Program-made: the position numbers and the translations under genes
The notes under the pieces: model-generated
Database searches by the model: none
The model's input: the letters and a program-made list of their open reading frames with translations, nothing else
What the model was told of the DNA's origin: nothing
Shown here: piece by piece, positions 7,976 to 16,268 of the stretch
How positions within the stretch are numbered: the first letter of the stretch is position 1
Layout: each line of letters begins with the position of its first letter
From: Propionibacteriaceae bacterium
Lineage (GTDB): Bacteria; Actinomycetota; Actinomycetes; Propionibacteriales; Propionibacteriaceae
Assembly (NCBI GenBank): GCA_030528545.1
Contig: JAUMYR010000025.1
Span: forward strand, 1 to 26,973
Reading direction: 5' to 3'
Length of the DNA stretch: 26,973 bases

Positions 7976-10063
7976 ATGAGTGAACACATGCCCGATGGGG
8001 ACGAGACCTTCGTCCCGTTCGATACAGCCCTGCCGCCACGCCACCTGGCCGAACCCGCGCCGGAGGAACCGCCGGTGAGCGCCCGCCGCTCAGCCATGAT
8101 GGCCGGGGCGGGCGGACTCGCGCTGGCCGGGATCGCGGTGACTGGCCTGACCTCCCTGCTGGGTGGGCGCACCGACAGCCCCAGCCAGGCCCCGCTGAGC
8201 CAGACGAACGCAGGGGGCGCCCAGCCCGCCCGTCTCGCTGAACCGGTACTGGGATCGCCCTCTGCCTCCCCCTCCCCGGCCGAGGCGGCGGCGAGCGCGG
8301 CCCCCACCGCGGAGCCCAGCCCGGTCCCGGCAGGCGGCGGCACCCCGGGCGGAGCCTCCGGAGACGCCGCCCTGAACGCTGTCCCGCAGCCCGCCACGGA
8401 GCGGGCCCCCTCGGCGGAACGTGGGCAAAAGCCGAGCTGGAACCGCCGCGTCGTCCACGACCCGCAGGACGCCGACATGTCGGTCTCCTCGGTCCAAGCC
8501 GAGGACGCCAGCACCACGGCCGAGTCGAACCAGGAGGCCTCTCCCCGCTATGCCGAGTCGGAGGCCGCCACGGTCTACCGCAGCGCGCCGCCAGCGCCGA
8601 GCCTGGAGGGCAGGTCTCCGTTCGCCCCGAACCTGACGCTACGCACCACCCCGGCCTGGCACCTGGCCCGGCGGGCAGCGATCGGGGTGAGCGCCGAGAT
8701 CGTCGCCGAGATCGAGTCCCTCGGCGAGACGGCCTGGATCGAGCGCCAGCTGAACCCCGCCAGCATCGATGATTCCTGGGCCGAGCAGGTCGTGGAACGC
8801 TACTTCCCGTGGGCCGGGGCGAAGGCGTCCAGCGTCATGGCGGCCACGCGGCAATCCTTCAAGGTCGGGCCGCAGCTGGTGAACTCGCTGCTGGCACGCT
8901 CCCGCTATACCAACCGGGTGCTGTTGGAGAACGTCGTCGATACCCTCGCCAACCACATCTACGTGCCAGCGATGAACAAGGCCGCCGTCTTCGTCGGCGA
9001 ACTGGACCAGCTGCTGCGCGACAGGGCACTGGGACGCTACGCCGACCTGCTCCACGCGGTGCTGACCCACCCGGCGCTGCTGATCGAGATGGACAACCAG
9101 GTCAACACCAAGGTCAACCCCAACGAGAACCTCGGCCGGGAACTGCTGGAGCTCTACACCGTCGGCGTCGGGCACTACGACGAGACGGACGTGCGCCACA
9201 GCACCCTGCTGCTGACCGGGCATGGCGTCGACTGGAAGACCGGAAGCTATGCCTACACCGCCCGCTACCACCACACCGGAGCGCTCAAGGTGATGGGTTT
9301 CCGCGACGCCAACGCCACCCCGGAGGGGGGCCCGCGAGTGCTCCGCGACTACGTGGAATACCTCGCCAAGCACCAGGGGACGGCCTACCGGCTGGCCCGC
9401 CGGTTCGCAGTCCGGTTCATCAGCGACGAACCGAAGAAGCAGACTGTGGAGCAACTGGCCAGGGTCTACCTCGACAACGACACCAGCATCAAGGCTCTGG
9501 TGCGGGCGACCCTCACCCACCCAGACTTCGCCGCCGCGGTCGGGCAGAAGTGGCGGCGTCCCCACGAGCTGATCAGCAGCATCTCCCGGGCGGCCCAGGT
9601 GCGCCAGGTCACCCCGCCGGGACGCCTCGGCTCCGGCCGGGAATACGACGTCGGCCTGTACGGGTGGCTGGTCCGCCTCAGCCTGGACCTCCCGCGCGAC
9701 TGGCCCGCCGTCGACGGCTACCCCGACACCGGGGACTACTGGAACTCCGCGTCCATCACGCTCAATATGCTGAACGCCACCCAGGACGCGGCCATCGGCG
9801 ACCGGAACGAGTCGGGCAGGACCTCCTGGTCGAGCGCGCTCAGCATCAAGGCCGGTGACAACGCGATCGAGACGGCCAAACGCATCACCTGGCACCTCAC
9901 CGGGTACGCCTGGCCAGACGACGTCCTGGCCGCAGTGGCCTTCCTGCTGATGGGGGAAACCACCGCGACCGATACCTCGACGATTCCCGGCGATGACCTC
10001 GACTATTGGGCCTCCCAGGCGGTGCGGCTCATCTTCGCCAGCCCCTACAGCTCCCTGCGATGA
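7976..10063 (+). CDS. DUF1800 family secreted protein
   Basis: The 695-residue protein belongs to DUF1800, a family of exported proteins of unknown function that is usually encoded beside DUF1501. The core starts around residue 225 with AWHLARRAAIGVSAEI and contains the signature NENLGRELLELYTVGVGHY followed by a LTGHGVDW segment at about 380-425. An Arg-Arg pair at about 38-39 precedes a hydrophobic helix (about 42-64), a possible twin-arginine signal or membrane anchor preceded by an unusually long acidic leader. A Pro/Ala/Ser-rich linker occupies about 65-220. AAGGAG lies ten bases before the ATG. The DUF1501 gene starts 15 bases after the stop, so both proteins are probably made and exported together. 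The substrate is unknown; links to polymer or surface metabolism are speculation. Confidence 0.85.
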   Translation: MSEHMPDGDETFVPFDTALPPRHLAEPAPEEPPVSARRSAMMAGAGGLALAGIAVTGLTSLLGGRTDSPSQAPLSQTNAGGAQPARLAEPVLGSPSASPSPAEAAASAAPTAEPSPVPAGGGTPGGASGDAALNAVPQPATERAPSAERGQKPSWNRRVVHDPQDADMSVSSVQAEDASTTAESNQEASPRYAESEAATVYRSAPPAPSLEGRSPFAPNLTLRTTPAWHLARRAAIGVSAEIVAEIESLGETAWIERQLNPASIDDSWAEQVVERYFPWAGAKASSVMAATRQSFKVGPQLVNSLLARSRYTNRVLLENVVDTLANHIYVPAMNKAAVFVGELDQLLRDRALGRYADLLHAVLTHPALLIEMDNQVNTKVNPNENLGRELLELYTVGVGHYDETDVRHSTLLLTGHGVDWKTGSYAYTARYHHTGALKVMGFRDANATPEGGPRVLRDYVEYLAKHQGTAYRLARRFAVRFISDEPKKQTVEQLARVYLDNDTSIKALVRATLTHPDFAAAVGQKWRRPHELISSISRAAQVRQVTPPGRLGSGREYDVGLYGWLVRLSLDLPRDWPAVDGYPDTGDYWNSASITLNMLNATQDAAIGDRNESGRTSWSSALSIKAGDNAIETAKRITWHLTGYAWPDDVLAAVAFLLMGETTATDTSTIPGDDLDYWASQAVRLIFASPYSSLR

Positions 10064-10077
10064 GAAGGGATATCCGC

Positions 10078-11535
10078 ATGTCAGAGCACAAACCGAAGAA
10101 GACCCGATTCATCCGGGGCACATCGATGATGCACGAGGACGTGGTCACGCCCCTGCATCACCACAACGAGGACGACAACGAGCTGCTGGTCCGCGTCGAC
10201 GACCGGCACGTGCGCATGAGCTGCTGTGAGGCGGACGGTTTCGTCACCGAGAAGTTCGACCGTCCCGAGCTGCACGAGGCCGAGCACGTCCCAGGAGGCC
10301 CGCGCGGGATCAAGCGACGCCACGTGCTGGGCGGCGTCGCCGCCGGTTTCGGCGCGCTGCTCGCGGGCTCGGCCCTGCCGCGCTATTCCTTCGCCGCCCA
10401 GCCCGAGGGCAACCAGCACCTGCTGGTGTGCGTCTTCCTGAGGGGCGGTTTCGATGGCCTCTCGGCGGTCGCCCCGCTAGACGACGCCGCCTACCTCAAG
10501 GCGCGGCCGGGCATCGGCGTCCGCCCGGAACAGGCGATCGCGCTGAACGGGCAGTGGGGGCTGAACAAGAACATGTCCAGCCTGCACGAGCTGTGGACCT
10601 CGGGAGACCTGGCCATCGTGCAGGGCTCCGGCGCACCGAACGTCAGCCGCTCCCACTTCCAGGATCAGGCCTCCGTCGAGCGGGCCGCCCCCGCGAACGT
10701 GCGCAGCGGCTGGCTGGGACGCCACCTGCAGACCTCGGCCTCGTCCACCGGCACCTTCCGGGGGATCACGGTCGGCAACTCGACGGTGCTGTCCCTCAGC
10801 GCGGACGCCCTGAACACCCTCGCCGTGTCGAGCATCAAGGCCTTCGACCTGCGGACCTACGCCGACGAGAAGACCAAGGTGTATGTGCGCAAGACGCTGG
10901 AGGAGATGTATGGCTCGGCCGGTGGCGAGGCGCAGCGCCAGGCCCAGGTCACCTTCGACGCGATCGACACCCTGAAACGGCTCCGGGCCGACAGCATCCA
11001 GACCGCCGCCGGGGCGAAGTACCCCGACTCGGCGTGGGGACGCGGCCTGGCCGAGATCGCGCGGCTGGCGAAGGCTGGCATCGGCATGGAGGTCGCCTGC
11101 ATCGACCTGGGTGGCTGGGACATGCATCTGCGGCTCGGTGCGGCCTCCAACGCGAACGGCGACTTCTCGCGTCGCTCCCGCGAGTTCGCCGAGGGGCTGG
11201 CGGCCTTCCGGGCCGACATGGGGCCGCGGTGGGCGTCCACCACGGTCGTGACCATGAGCGAGTTCGGACGCCGGGTCGCCGAGAACGGGGACGAGGGGCT
11301 GGACCACGGACAGGGCAACACCATGTTCGTCCTCGGCGGCGGGGTCAACGGCGGGAAGGTGTACGGCAGCGTGCCATCCCTGACCTCCGACAACCTCAGC
11401 CTCGGAGATGTGCCGATCACCCTCGACTACCGGCAAGCCCTGTCGGAGATCGTCGCGAAGAAGCTCGGCAACGCGGGCAAACTGGCCGAGGTGTTCCCCG
11501 GATTCACCCCGGGCCAGGCACTCGGCATCGTCTGA
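10078..11535 (+). CDS. DUF1501 family Tat-exported protein
   Basis: The 485-residue product is a DUF1501 member, related to alkaline-phosphatase-fold/sulfatase-like proteins and usually exported folded by Tat. Hallmarks are FLRGGFDGLSAVAPLDD near residue 120, IDLGGWDMHLRLG at about 342, and MSEFGRRVAENGDEGLDHGQ with GGGVNGGKVYG at about 393-430. The start at 10078 is favoured by AGAAGGGA seven bases upstream. An alternative ATG at 10060 overlaps the DUF1800 stop but lacks a site. The twin-arginine signal (KRRHVLGGVAAGFGALLAG) begins only at residue 79, after a polar leader holding HHH, a Cys-Cys pair and many acidic residues. That is far longer than a normal signal-peptide n-region. The leader opens with MSEHKP, close to MSEHMP of its partner. 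Metal-dependent hydrolysis is a family-level guess. Confidence 0.85.
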   Translation: MSEHKPKKTRFIRGTSMMHEDVVTPLHHHNEDDNELLVRVDDRHVRMSCCEADGFVTEKFDRPELHEAEHVPGGPRGIKRRHVLGGVAAGFGALLAGSALPRYSFAAQPEGNQHLLVCVFLRGGFDGLSAVAPLDDAAYLKARPGIGVRPEQAIALNGQWGLNKNMSSLHELWTSGDLAIVQGSGAPNVSRSHFQDQASVERAAPANVRSGWLGRHLQTSASSTGTFRGITVGNSTVLSLSADALNTLAVSSIKAFDLRTYADEKTKVYVRKTLEEMYGSAGGEAQRQAQVTFDAIDTLKRLRADSIQTAAGAKYPDSAWGRGLAEIARLAKAGIGMEVACIDLGGWDMHLRLGAASNANGDFSRRSREFAEGLAAFRADMGPRWASTTVVTMSEFGRRVAENGDEGLDHGQGNTMFVLGGGVNGGKVYGSVPSLTSDNLSLGDVPITLDYRQALSEIVAKKLGNAGKLAEVFPGFTPGQALGIV

Positions 11536-11574
11536 ATCCGGGCCACCCGGTGAGGGATTACCCCCGAAAGGGTG

Positions 11575-11596
11575 GTTTCCTCGCCGGGACGGGAAG
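11575..11596 (+). promoter_or_regulatory. Possible stress-sigma (SigB-type) promoter for csbD-like gene
   Basis: GTTT (11575-11578) and GGGAAG (11591-11596) with 12 bases between resemble the GTTT-N12-16-GGGWAW promoter of SigB-like factors. CsbD proteins in Bacillus are SigB-controlled, which is why I looked. The spacing gives a leader of about 35 bases. Confidence 0.35.
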
Positions 11597-11637
11597 GTAA
11601 TGTGAATCGTCCAACGACACAGCATTGAGGAGAGCGC

Positions 11638-11841
11638 ATGGGGCTCGGAGACAAGATCAGCAACAAGACCCAAGAGGTCGTCGGCAAGGTCAAGGAAGGC
11701 GTTGGCGGGCTCACCGACAATGAGCGGCTCGAAGCCGAGGGTAAGGCCGACCAGGCTGAGGCCAAGGCGAAGCAGGCCGGCGAACACGTCAAGGACGCCG
11801 CGAGCGATGTGGCCGAGGGCGTCAAGGACGTCTTCAAGTAA
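11638..11841 (+). CDS. CsbD-like stress response protein
   Basis: This 67-residue, highly charged, Lys/Glu/Ala-rich protein matches the CsbD family: GLGDKISNKTQEVVGKVKEG, then TDNERLEAEGKADQAEAKAK, ending in a Lys/Asp/Val helix. CsbD proteins accumulate under general stress; their molecular role is unknown. GAGGAG lies seven bases before the ATG. The gene stands alone between a possible stress-type promoter and a strong hairpin, so it is probably an independent transcription unit. The repetitive amphipathic composition suggests a flexible helical or partly disordered protein. Confidence 0.85.
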   Translation: MGLGDKISNKTQEVVGKVKEGVGGLTDNERLEAEGKADQAEAKAKQAGEHVKDAASDVAEGVKDVFK

Positions 11842-11861
11842 CACCTGGCTTCCCCGACAGG

Positions 11862-11888
11862 CACCCGGCGTCCCCCCGACGCCGGGTG
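11862..11888 (+). terminator. Terminator after the CsbD-like gene
   Basis: Eleven-base perfect arms CACCCGGCGTC and GACGCCGGGTG close a loop of five C residues, 20 bases after the stop codon. The following bases (TCGTCGTT) are only moderately T-rich. Confidence 0.7.
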
Positions 11889-11960
11889 TCGTCGTTGAGG
11901 CCTCGGTGAGGGATGGGGACCGTTGAGCCGAGGGGAGCAGCACGGGGCCGTGGCTCCCAC

Positions 11961-11966
11961 TACCCT
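11961..11966 (+). promoter_or_regulatory. -10 element for the HAD gene and the glycan run
   Basis: TACCCT stands seven bases before the ATG at 11974. The near-identical TACCCT-N5-ATG precedes the lipoprotein gene at 21729. A leaderless transcript starting at the HAD gene would cover the whole downstream glycan run. Confidence 0.35.
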
Positions 11967-11973
11967 TGGAGCC

Positions 11974-12744
11974 ATGGCTGAGATCACGGCATGGCTGACG
12001 GACATGGACGGGGTGCTGGTCCACGAGAACGAGGCGCTCCCCGGCGCCGCCGATTTCCTGGCCCGGCTCCGGGAGTGGCAGCGCGAATACCTCGTCCTCA
12101 CCAACAACTCGATCTTCACCCCCCGCGACCTATCGGCCCGCCTCGCCGCTTCGGGGCTTGAGGTACCCGAAGAACGGATCTGGACGAGCGCGTTGGCTAC
12201 GGCTTCCTTCCTGAAACGCCAGGTGCCTAGCCGAAAGGCCTTCGTGATCGGCGAGGCCGGACTGACGACCGCGCTCTACGAGGCCGGTTTCGTCATGACC
12301 GAGTCCGCACCCGATGTCGTCGTGCTCGGGGAGACCCGCACCTACAGCTTCGACCTCATCACCGCGGCGATCCGGCTGATCGGAAACGGTGCGCGGTTCA
12401 TCGCCACCAATCCCGATGTCACCGGCCCCTCCCAGCAGGGTCCGCTGCCCGCCACCGGGGCGGTGGCCGCCATGATTACCGCCGCGACCGGACGCAAACC
12501 CTACTTCGTTGGGAAACCGAATCCCATGATGATCCGGGCGGCGCTCAACCGGATCGACGCTCACTCCGAGCACACCGGCTTCGTCGGTGACCGGATGGAC
12601 ACCGACATCGTCTCCGGCACCGAGGCCGGGTTGCAGACCCACCTGGTGCTCACCGGTTCCACCCGCCCCGAAGACATCGTGAAGTTCCCGTTCCGGCCAG
12701 ACTTCACCCACGCCTCCATCGCCGATGTGGTCGAGCTGATTTGA
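11974..12744 (+). CDS. HAD-IIA family sugar phosphatase (NagD-like)
   Basis: The 256-residue enzyme has all HAD class IIA motifs: DMDGVL (D10 nucleophile, D12 acid/base), TNNS, a cap domain, VGKPNPMMI with the motif Lys, and GDRMDTDI for Mg binding. NagD-type enzymes dephosphorylate sugar phosphates or nucleotides in the cytoplasm. The ATG at 11974 is chosen because the motif-I Asp then falls at position 10, as in homologues. The frame continues upstream to a TTG at 11923. Its stop codon shares one base with the first glycosyltransferase start, so it is probably translationally coupled to the glycan genes and may recycle or trim a sugar phosphate for them. The exact substrate cannot be read from the sequence. 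Confidence 0.88.
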   Translation: MAEITAWLTDMDGVLVHENEALPGAADFLARLREWQREYLVLTNNSIFTPRDLSARLAASGLEVPEERIWTSALATASFLKRQVPSRKAFVIGEAGLTTALYEAGFVMTESAPDVVVLGETRTYSFDLITAAIRLIGNGARFIATNPDVTGPSQQGPLPATGAVAAMITAATGRKPYFVGKPNPMMIRAALNRIDAHSEHTGFVGDRMDTDIVSGTEAGLQTHLVLTGSTRPEDIVKFPFRPDFTHASIADVVELI

Positions 12745-13799
12745 TGGGGTCTCGCCTCTCCATCGGCCCGGCCAACTACGCCGGTCAGGCCTACGCCTGG
12801 GCGCAGGCCGTCAACACCCACACCGACGCCGAAGCGAGCGCCTTCACCGTCGGTCGGCTGCGTGGCGGCGGGTTCGCTTTCCCTTCCCATCGCCGCATCC
12901 CGGCCCCCTACTATTACCTTCCGGGGGCCTTCGGGGCGCGTGCCCGATGGTTCCTGCGCGGCGCCACCCACGTCATCCTGGACGGCTATCGCACCATCTT
13001 CTACGACCGTTCCCCGGACGCTTTCGCCCGCCAGGCCGCCTCCCTCGCGAAACGGTTCACCTTCGGCCTGTTCGGGCACGGCACCGATGTGCGTGACCCC
13101 GAAGCCCACATGGAGCGCTATGCCCACTCCTACTACCGCGACAGCGGCGAGGACTACCTGAACCGGTGCACCGCGACCTCGCGGCGCAACCGGCGGACCG
13201 CCCGCGCGCTCGGCGTCCCGCTGTTCGTCTCGACCCCCGACATGCTCTACGACCTGCCGGAGGCGACCTGGGTGCCGGTCTGCCTCAATCCCACTGACTG
13301 GCGCACCGACCGTCCGCTGCTGCCGGAGGGTAGGCGTCCCCGGGTGCTGTTCGTCCCCAGCCAGCGCACCCCGCCCATCAAGGGGACGCGGCACGTCGAC
13401 CCGGTGCTGCGCCGTCTCGCCGACGCGGGCGTCATCGACTACTTGGCCCCGGTTGGCGTGCCACACGCCCAGATGCGCGACCTGGTGAAGGACGTGGATG
13501 TGGTCGTCGACCAGTTGCAGTTCGGCTCCTATGGGGTCGCCGCGGTCGAGGCCATGGCGGCCGGGCGGGTGGTAGTCGGCAACATCAGCACGCTCACCAC
13601 CGACCAGATGCCCGAGTTGCCGCGCGTGGTCAGCGCCACCCCGCTCGATTTTGAGGAGCGGCTGCTGGAGGCCATCTCCCGGCCCGACGACATGAGGGCC
13701 GACGCCGATTACAACCTCGGTTTCGTGTCCCGCTGGCACGACGGGCGCGAATCGGCCAAGCGGCTCGCCAGTTTTCTGGGGGCTACGCTGACCGGGTAG
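12744..13799 (+). CDS. Glycosyltransferase, GT4-like (GT-B fold)
   Basis: The 351-residue product has the layout of a GT-B glycosyltransferase. An N-terminal acceptor domain is followed by a C-terminal donor domain with VLFVPSQRTPPIKGTRHVDP near residue 200 and the nucleotide-sugar motif GSYGVAAVEAMAAGRVVVG at about 258-276, including the conserved Glu. The N-terminal GPANYAGQAYAWAQAV replaces the usual Gly-rich loop, and the similarity to well-studied GT4 enzymes is modest. The ATG shares its A with the TGA of the HAD gene. It probably adds one sugar to a lipid-linked surface glycan in the cytoplasm; donor and acceptor are unknown. Confidence 0.75.
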   Translation: MGSRLSIGPANYAGQAYAWAQAVNTHTDAEASAFTVGRLRGGGFAFPSHRRIPAPYYYLPGAFGARARWFLRGATHVILDGYRTIFYDRSPDAFARQAASLAKRFTFGLFGHGTDVRDPEAHMERYAHSYYRDSGEDYLNRCTATSRRNRRTARALGVPLFVSTPDMLYDLPEATWVPVCLNPTDWRTDRPLLPEGRRPRVLFVPSQRTPPIKGTRHVDPVLRRLADAGVIDYLAPVGVPHAQMRDLVKDVDVVVDQLQFGSYGVAAVEAMAAGRVVVGNISTLTTDQMPELPRVVSATPLDFEERLLEAISRPDDMRADADYNLGFVSRWHDGRESAKRLASFLGATLTG

Positions 13800-13828
13800 C
13801 GTGGTCACCCGAAAGAAGGAGTCAACCC

Positions 13829-14947
13829 ATGAGAGTGCGCCAATTGACGACGGTGCACGCCATCGGCGACACGCGCGTCCTGCACAAGGAATGCCGCTCA
13901 CTCGTCGACGAGGGGTTCGACGTGGCGCTGATCGCCTGTCATCCCCGGGACGAGGTCGTCAGTGGGGTGTCCGTGCTGGGGATCGGCACCCCCCGCAACC
14001 GCTTCGACCGGGCCACACGCAAGGCACTCCAGTTGCTCGTCCGGGCGCTGCGGGAGAAGGCCGATGTCTACCACTTCCACGATCCCGAACTCATTGGTGT
14101 GGGCCTGATCCTCAAAGCGCTCGGTAAGACGGTGGTCTACGACGTGCACGAGGACGTGCCGAAGCAGATCATGAACAAGTTCTGGATTCACCCGCTGGCG
14201 AAGCGGCCCCTCGCCGCGGCGGCCCGGTTCGCCGAACGCCTGGCCGGGAGGTTCCTGGACGGTATCGTCACCGCCACCCCCTCGATCGCCGAGAAGACCC
14301 TGCCTGGACGCGCCACCCGGGTGTTCCCGGCGGCCAAGACCGTCGTGGTGCAGAACTTCCCCGAGATCGGGCTCGCCGCCGAACGCAACGAGAAACCCTT
14401 CGCCGAGCGCGGCAACGCCTTCGTCTATGTCGGCGGGCTGTCTGGGCAGCAAGGCCTGATCGAGATGCTCAAGGCCTTCGACCGGCTGCCCGAGGGGCTC
14501 AGCGGAACCCTGGCGGGCAAGTTCAAACAGCTGCGGGACCAGGCCACCGCGATGCCCGGCTGGTCCCGCGTTCGCTACCCCGGAGAGGTGGGGCGCGCCG
14601 AGGTGGTCGCAGCGCTGCGGGACGCCCGGTGCGGCATCGTGCTGGACCACCCGATCACCAATTACGTGGACGCCTATTCCACCAAGATGTTCGAGTACAT
14701 GGCCTGCGGGCTGCCGGTCATCTGCTCCAACTTCCCGCTCTGGAACGACATCGTCGCCGAGACCGGATGCGGGGTGACGGTCGACCCCTTCGATATTGAC
14801 GCCGCGGCCGAGGCGCTGACCCGCTACAACACCGACCACAAGCTGGCGGCCGAGACCGGAGAGCGTGGACGCCAGGCGATCCTCAACCGCTTCAACTGGA
14901 AGCTAGAGTTCGCTCACCTGCTCGACCTGTACCGGAGGATCTCATGA
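13829..14947 (+). CDS. Glycosyltransferase family 4 protein
   Basis: This 372-residue GT-B enzyme shows DVYHFHDPELIGVGL (about 80-94) and VVYDVHED (about 102-109) in the N-domain. In the donor domain it has FVYVGGLSGQQGL at about 203-215 and the sugar-nucleotide motif YSTKMFEYMACGLPVICSN at about 286-304. AAGGAG lies nine bases before the ATG. A TAGCGT -10-like element at 13797-13802 in the 29-base gap could be a secondary promoter. Its stop overlaps the deacetylase start (ATGA). The specific linkage it forms is not predictable from the sequence. Confidence 0.85.
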   Translation: MRVRQLTTVHAIGDTRVLHKECRSLVDEGFDVALIACHPRDEVVSGVSVLGIGTPRNRFDRATRKALQLLVRALREKADVYHFHDPELIGVGLILKALGKTVVYDVHEDVPKQIMNKFWIHPLAKRPLAAAARFAERLAGRFLDGIVTATPSIAEKTLPGRATRVFPAAKTVVVQNFPEIGLAAERNEKPFAERGNAFVYVGGLSGQQGLIEMLKAFDRLPEGLSGTLAGKFKQLRDQATAMPGWSRVRYPGEVGRAEVVAALRDARCGIVLDHPITNYVDAYSTKMFEYMACGLPVICSNFPLWNDIVAETGCGVTVDPFDIDAAAEALTRYNTDHKLAAETGERGRQAILNRFNWKLEFAHLLDLYRRIS

Positions 14948-15582
14948 GTGTTCCCGAGCGCATCCTGGTGCTCGCCCCACACACCGATGACGCCGAACTC
15001 GGCTGTGGTGCGTCCGTGGCGCGCTGGCTGGAGGAAGGGGCGCAGATCGCGGTGGCGGCCTTCTCCACCGCCGAGACCTCCCTGCCGGAGGGTTCCAAAC
15101 CGTACCGGCTCAAGGACGAATGCAACGCCGCCCTCGATGTGCTGGGCGTCCCGCAGAGCAGCCGGTTCATCTACGACTTCCCGGTGCGGGAACTGTCTTA
15201 CCACCGCCAGGAGGTGCTGGAACTGCTGGTGCGGCACGGCCGGGAGTTCAACCCGGACTGGGTGGTCGTCCCCTCCGGGGCGGACCTGCACCAGGACCAC
15301 CACACGGTCTATGCCGAGGCACTGCGGGCGTTCAAGCACAAGACGTTGCTCGGTTACGAACTGCCGTGGAACCACATCACGTTCTCTGCTTCGGCCTTCG
15401 TGACGCTGGAGCAGCGCCATCTCGATCAGAAGTGGGCCGCGCTCACCAAATACGAGTCCCAGCTGGAGCTGAATCGTCCCTATTTCACCCGGGAGTTCGT
15501 CGAATCGATCGCCCGGGTGCGCGGATTGCAGGTCAAGGCCGCCTGGGCCGAGGCCTTCGAACTGATCCGGATCGTGCTGTGA
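14944..15582 (+). CDS. PIG-L/LmbE family N-deacetylase
   Basis: The 212-residue enzyme belongs to the Zn-dependent PIG-L (LmbE) family, which removes acetyl groups from GlcNAc-containing substrates. The zinc motif APHTDDAEL (His13, Asp16 by family analogy, catalytic Asp15) is close to the N-terminus, and the second metal-site His lies in LHQDHH at about 116-121. It starts in an ATGA overlap with the preceding glycosyltransferase and has GGAGG five bases upstream. The next gene also overlaps it by four bases (GTGA), so translation of all three is likely coupled. In this context it probably deacetylates a sugar of the surface glycan or its nucleotide precursor. Mycothiol-type MshB/Mca function is less likely because of the glycan neighbours. 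Confidence 0.87.
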   Translation: MSVPERILVLAPHTDDAELGCGASVARWLEEGAQIAVAAFSTAETSLPEGSKPYRLKDECNAALDVLGVPQSSRFIYDFPVRELSYHRQEVLELLVRHGREFNPDWVVVPSGADLHQDHHTVYAEALRAFKHKTLLGYELPWNHITFSASAFVTLEQRHLDQKWAALTKYESQLELNRPYFTREFVESIARVRGLQVKAAWAEAFELIRIVL

Positions 15583-16268
15583 GCCAAGCCGCCCGGGTGG
15601 TCACGATCCACCAGCCGAACTACGCCCCCTGGACCGGTTTCTTCGACAAACTCGCCCAGGCCGATGTGTTCGTCCTGCTCGACACGGTGCCCTTTACCAA
15701 GGGCGGATACCAGAACCGGGTCAAGGTCCTCGGAGCCAATGGCCCACAGTGGCTGACGGTTCCGGTGCTCACCAAGGGCCTGATGGGCCAGCCGACCAAC
15801 CAGGTTCAGGTCGACGATCTCAAGGGCTGGCGGCAGACCCACCTCAAGACCCTGCGGACGCTGTATGGCCGAGCCCCGCACGCGAGCGAGATGCTCGCCG
15901 TCGCCGAGGAGGCCTACGCCACCCCGAGCGGTCTGCTCTCCCAGATCTGTGCCAGCCTGATCCGCCGGATCGTCGCGGGCTATGGCTTCGGCACCGAGCT
16001 GGTGTTCGCCAGCGACCTGGGGGTGAGCGGGTCCTCCTCCCAACTGCTCGCCGACATCGTCACCGCTTGTGGCGGGGAGCGCTATCTGTCCGGCCCGAGC
16101 GGACGCGACTACCTGGACGAGCGGGTATTCGCCGAGGCCGGGATCGGCGTGGACTACCACTCGTTCACCCCCGTGCCCTACCCGCAGGGCCGGGACGGTT
16201 TCGTCGGTGGGCTCAGCATCCTGGACGCGATCGCTCACCTGGGGTGGGACAGGGCGTGGCGCTCGTGA
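15579..16268 (+). CDS. WbqC-like family protein
   Basis: The 229-residue protein matches the WbqC-like family, common in O-antigen and capsule loci and thought to modify amino sugars (possibly N-acylation). The N-terminal signature is VVTIHQPNYAPWTGFFDKL (residues 7-25), followed by FVLLDTVPFTKGGYQNRVKV and later blocks SSQLLADI and YLSGPSGRDYLDE. The GTG start in a GTGA overlap with the deacetylase gene is favoured over the longer frame, whose upstream codons merely shadow that gene. Adjacency to the PIG-L enzyme suggests a two-step remodelling of one sugar: deacetylation, then re-acylation. That pairing is inference. Confidence 0.82.
   Translation: MSQAARVVTIHQPNYAPWTGFFDKLAQADVFVLLDTVPFTKGGYQNRVKVLGANGPQWLTVPVLTKGLMGQPTNQVQVDDLKGWRQTHLKTLRTLYGRAPHASEMLAVAEEAYATPSGLLSQICASLIRRIVAGYGFGTELVFASDLGVSGSSSQLLADIVTACGGERYLSGPSGRDYLDERVFAEAGIGVDYHSFTPVPYPQGRDGFVGGLSILDAIAHLGWDRAWRS

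Noticed and set aside
8639..9895. 418-codon minus-strand frame opposite DUF1800
   Set aside because: Shadow of a GC-rich gene; no start signal or domain.
10477..12024. 515-codon minus-strand frame across DUF1501 and the csbD-like gene
   Set aside because: It crosses two well-supported plus-strand genes and a terminator and has shadow-type composition.
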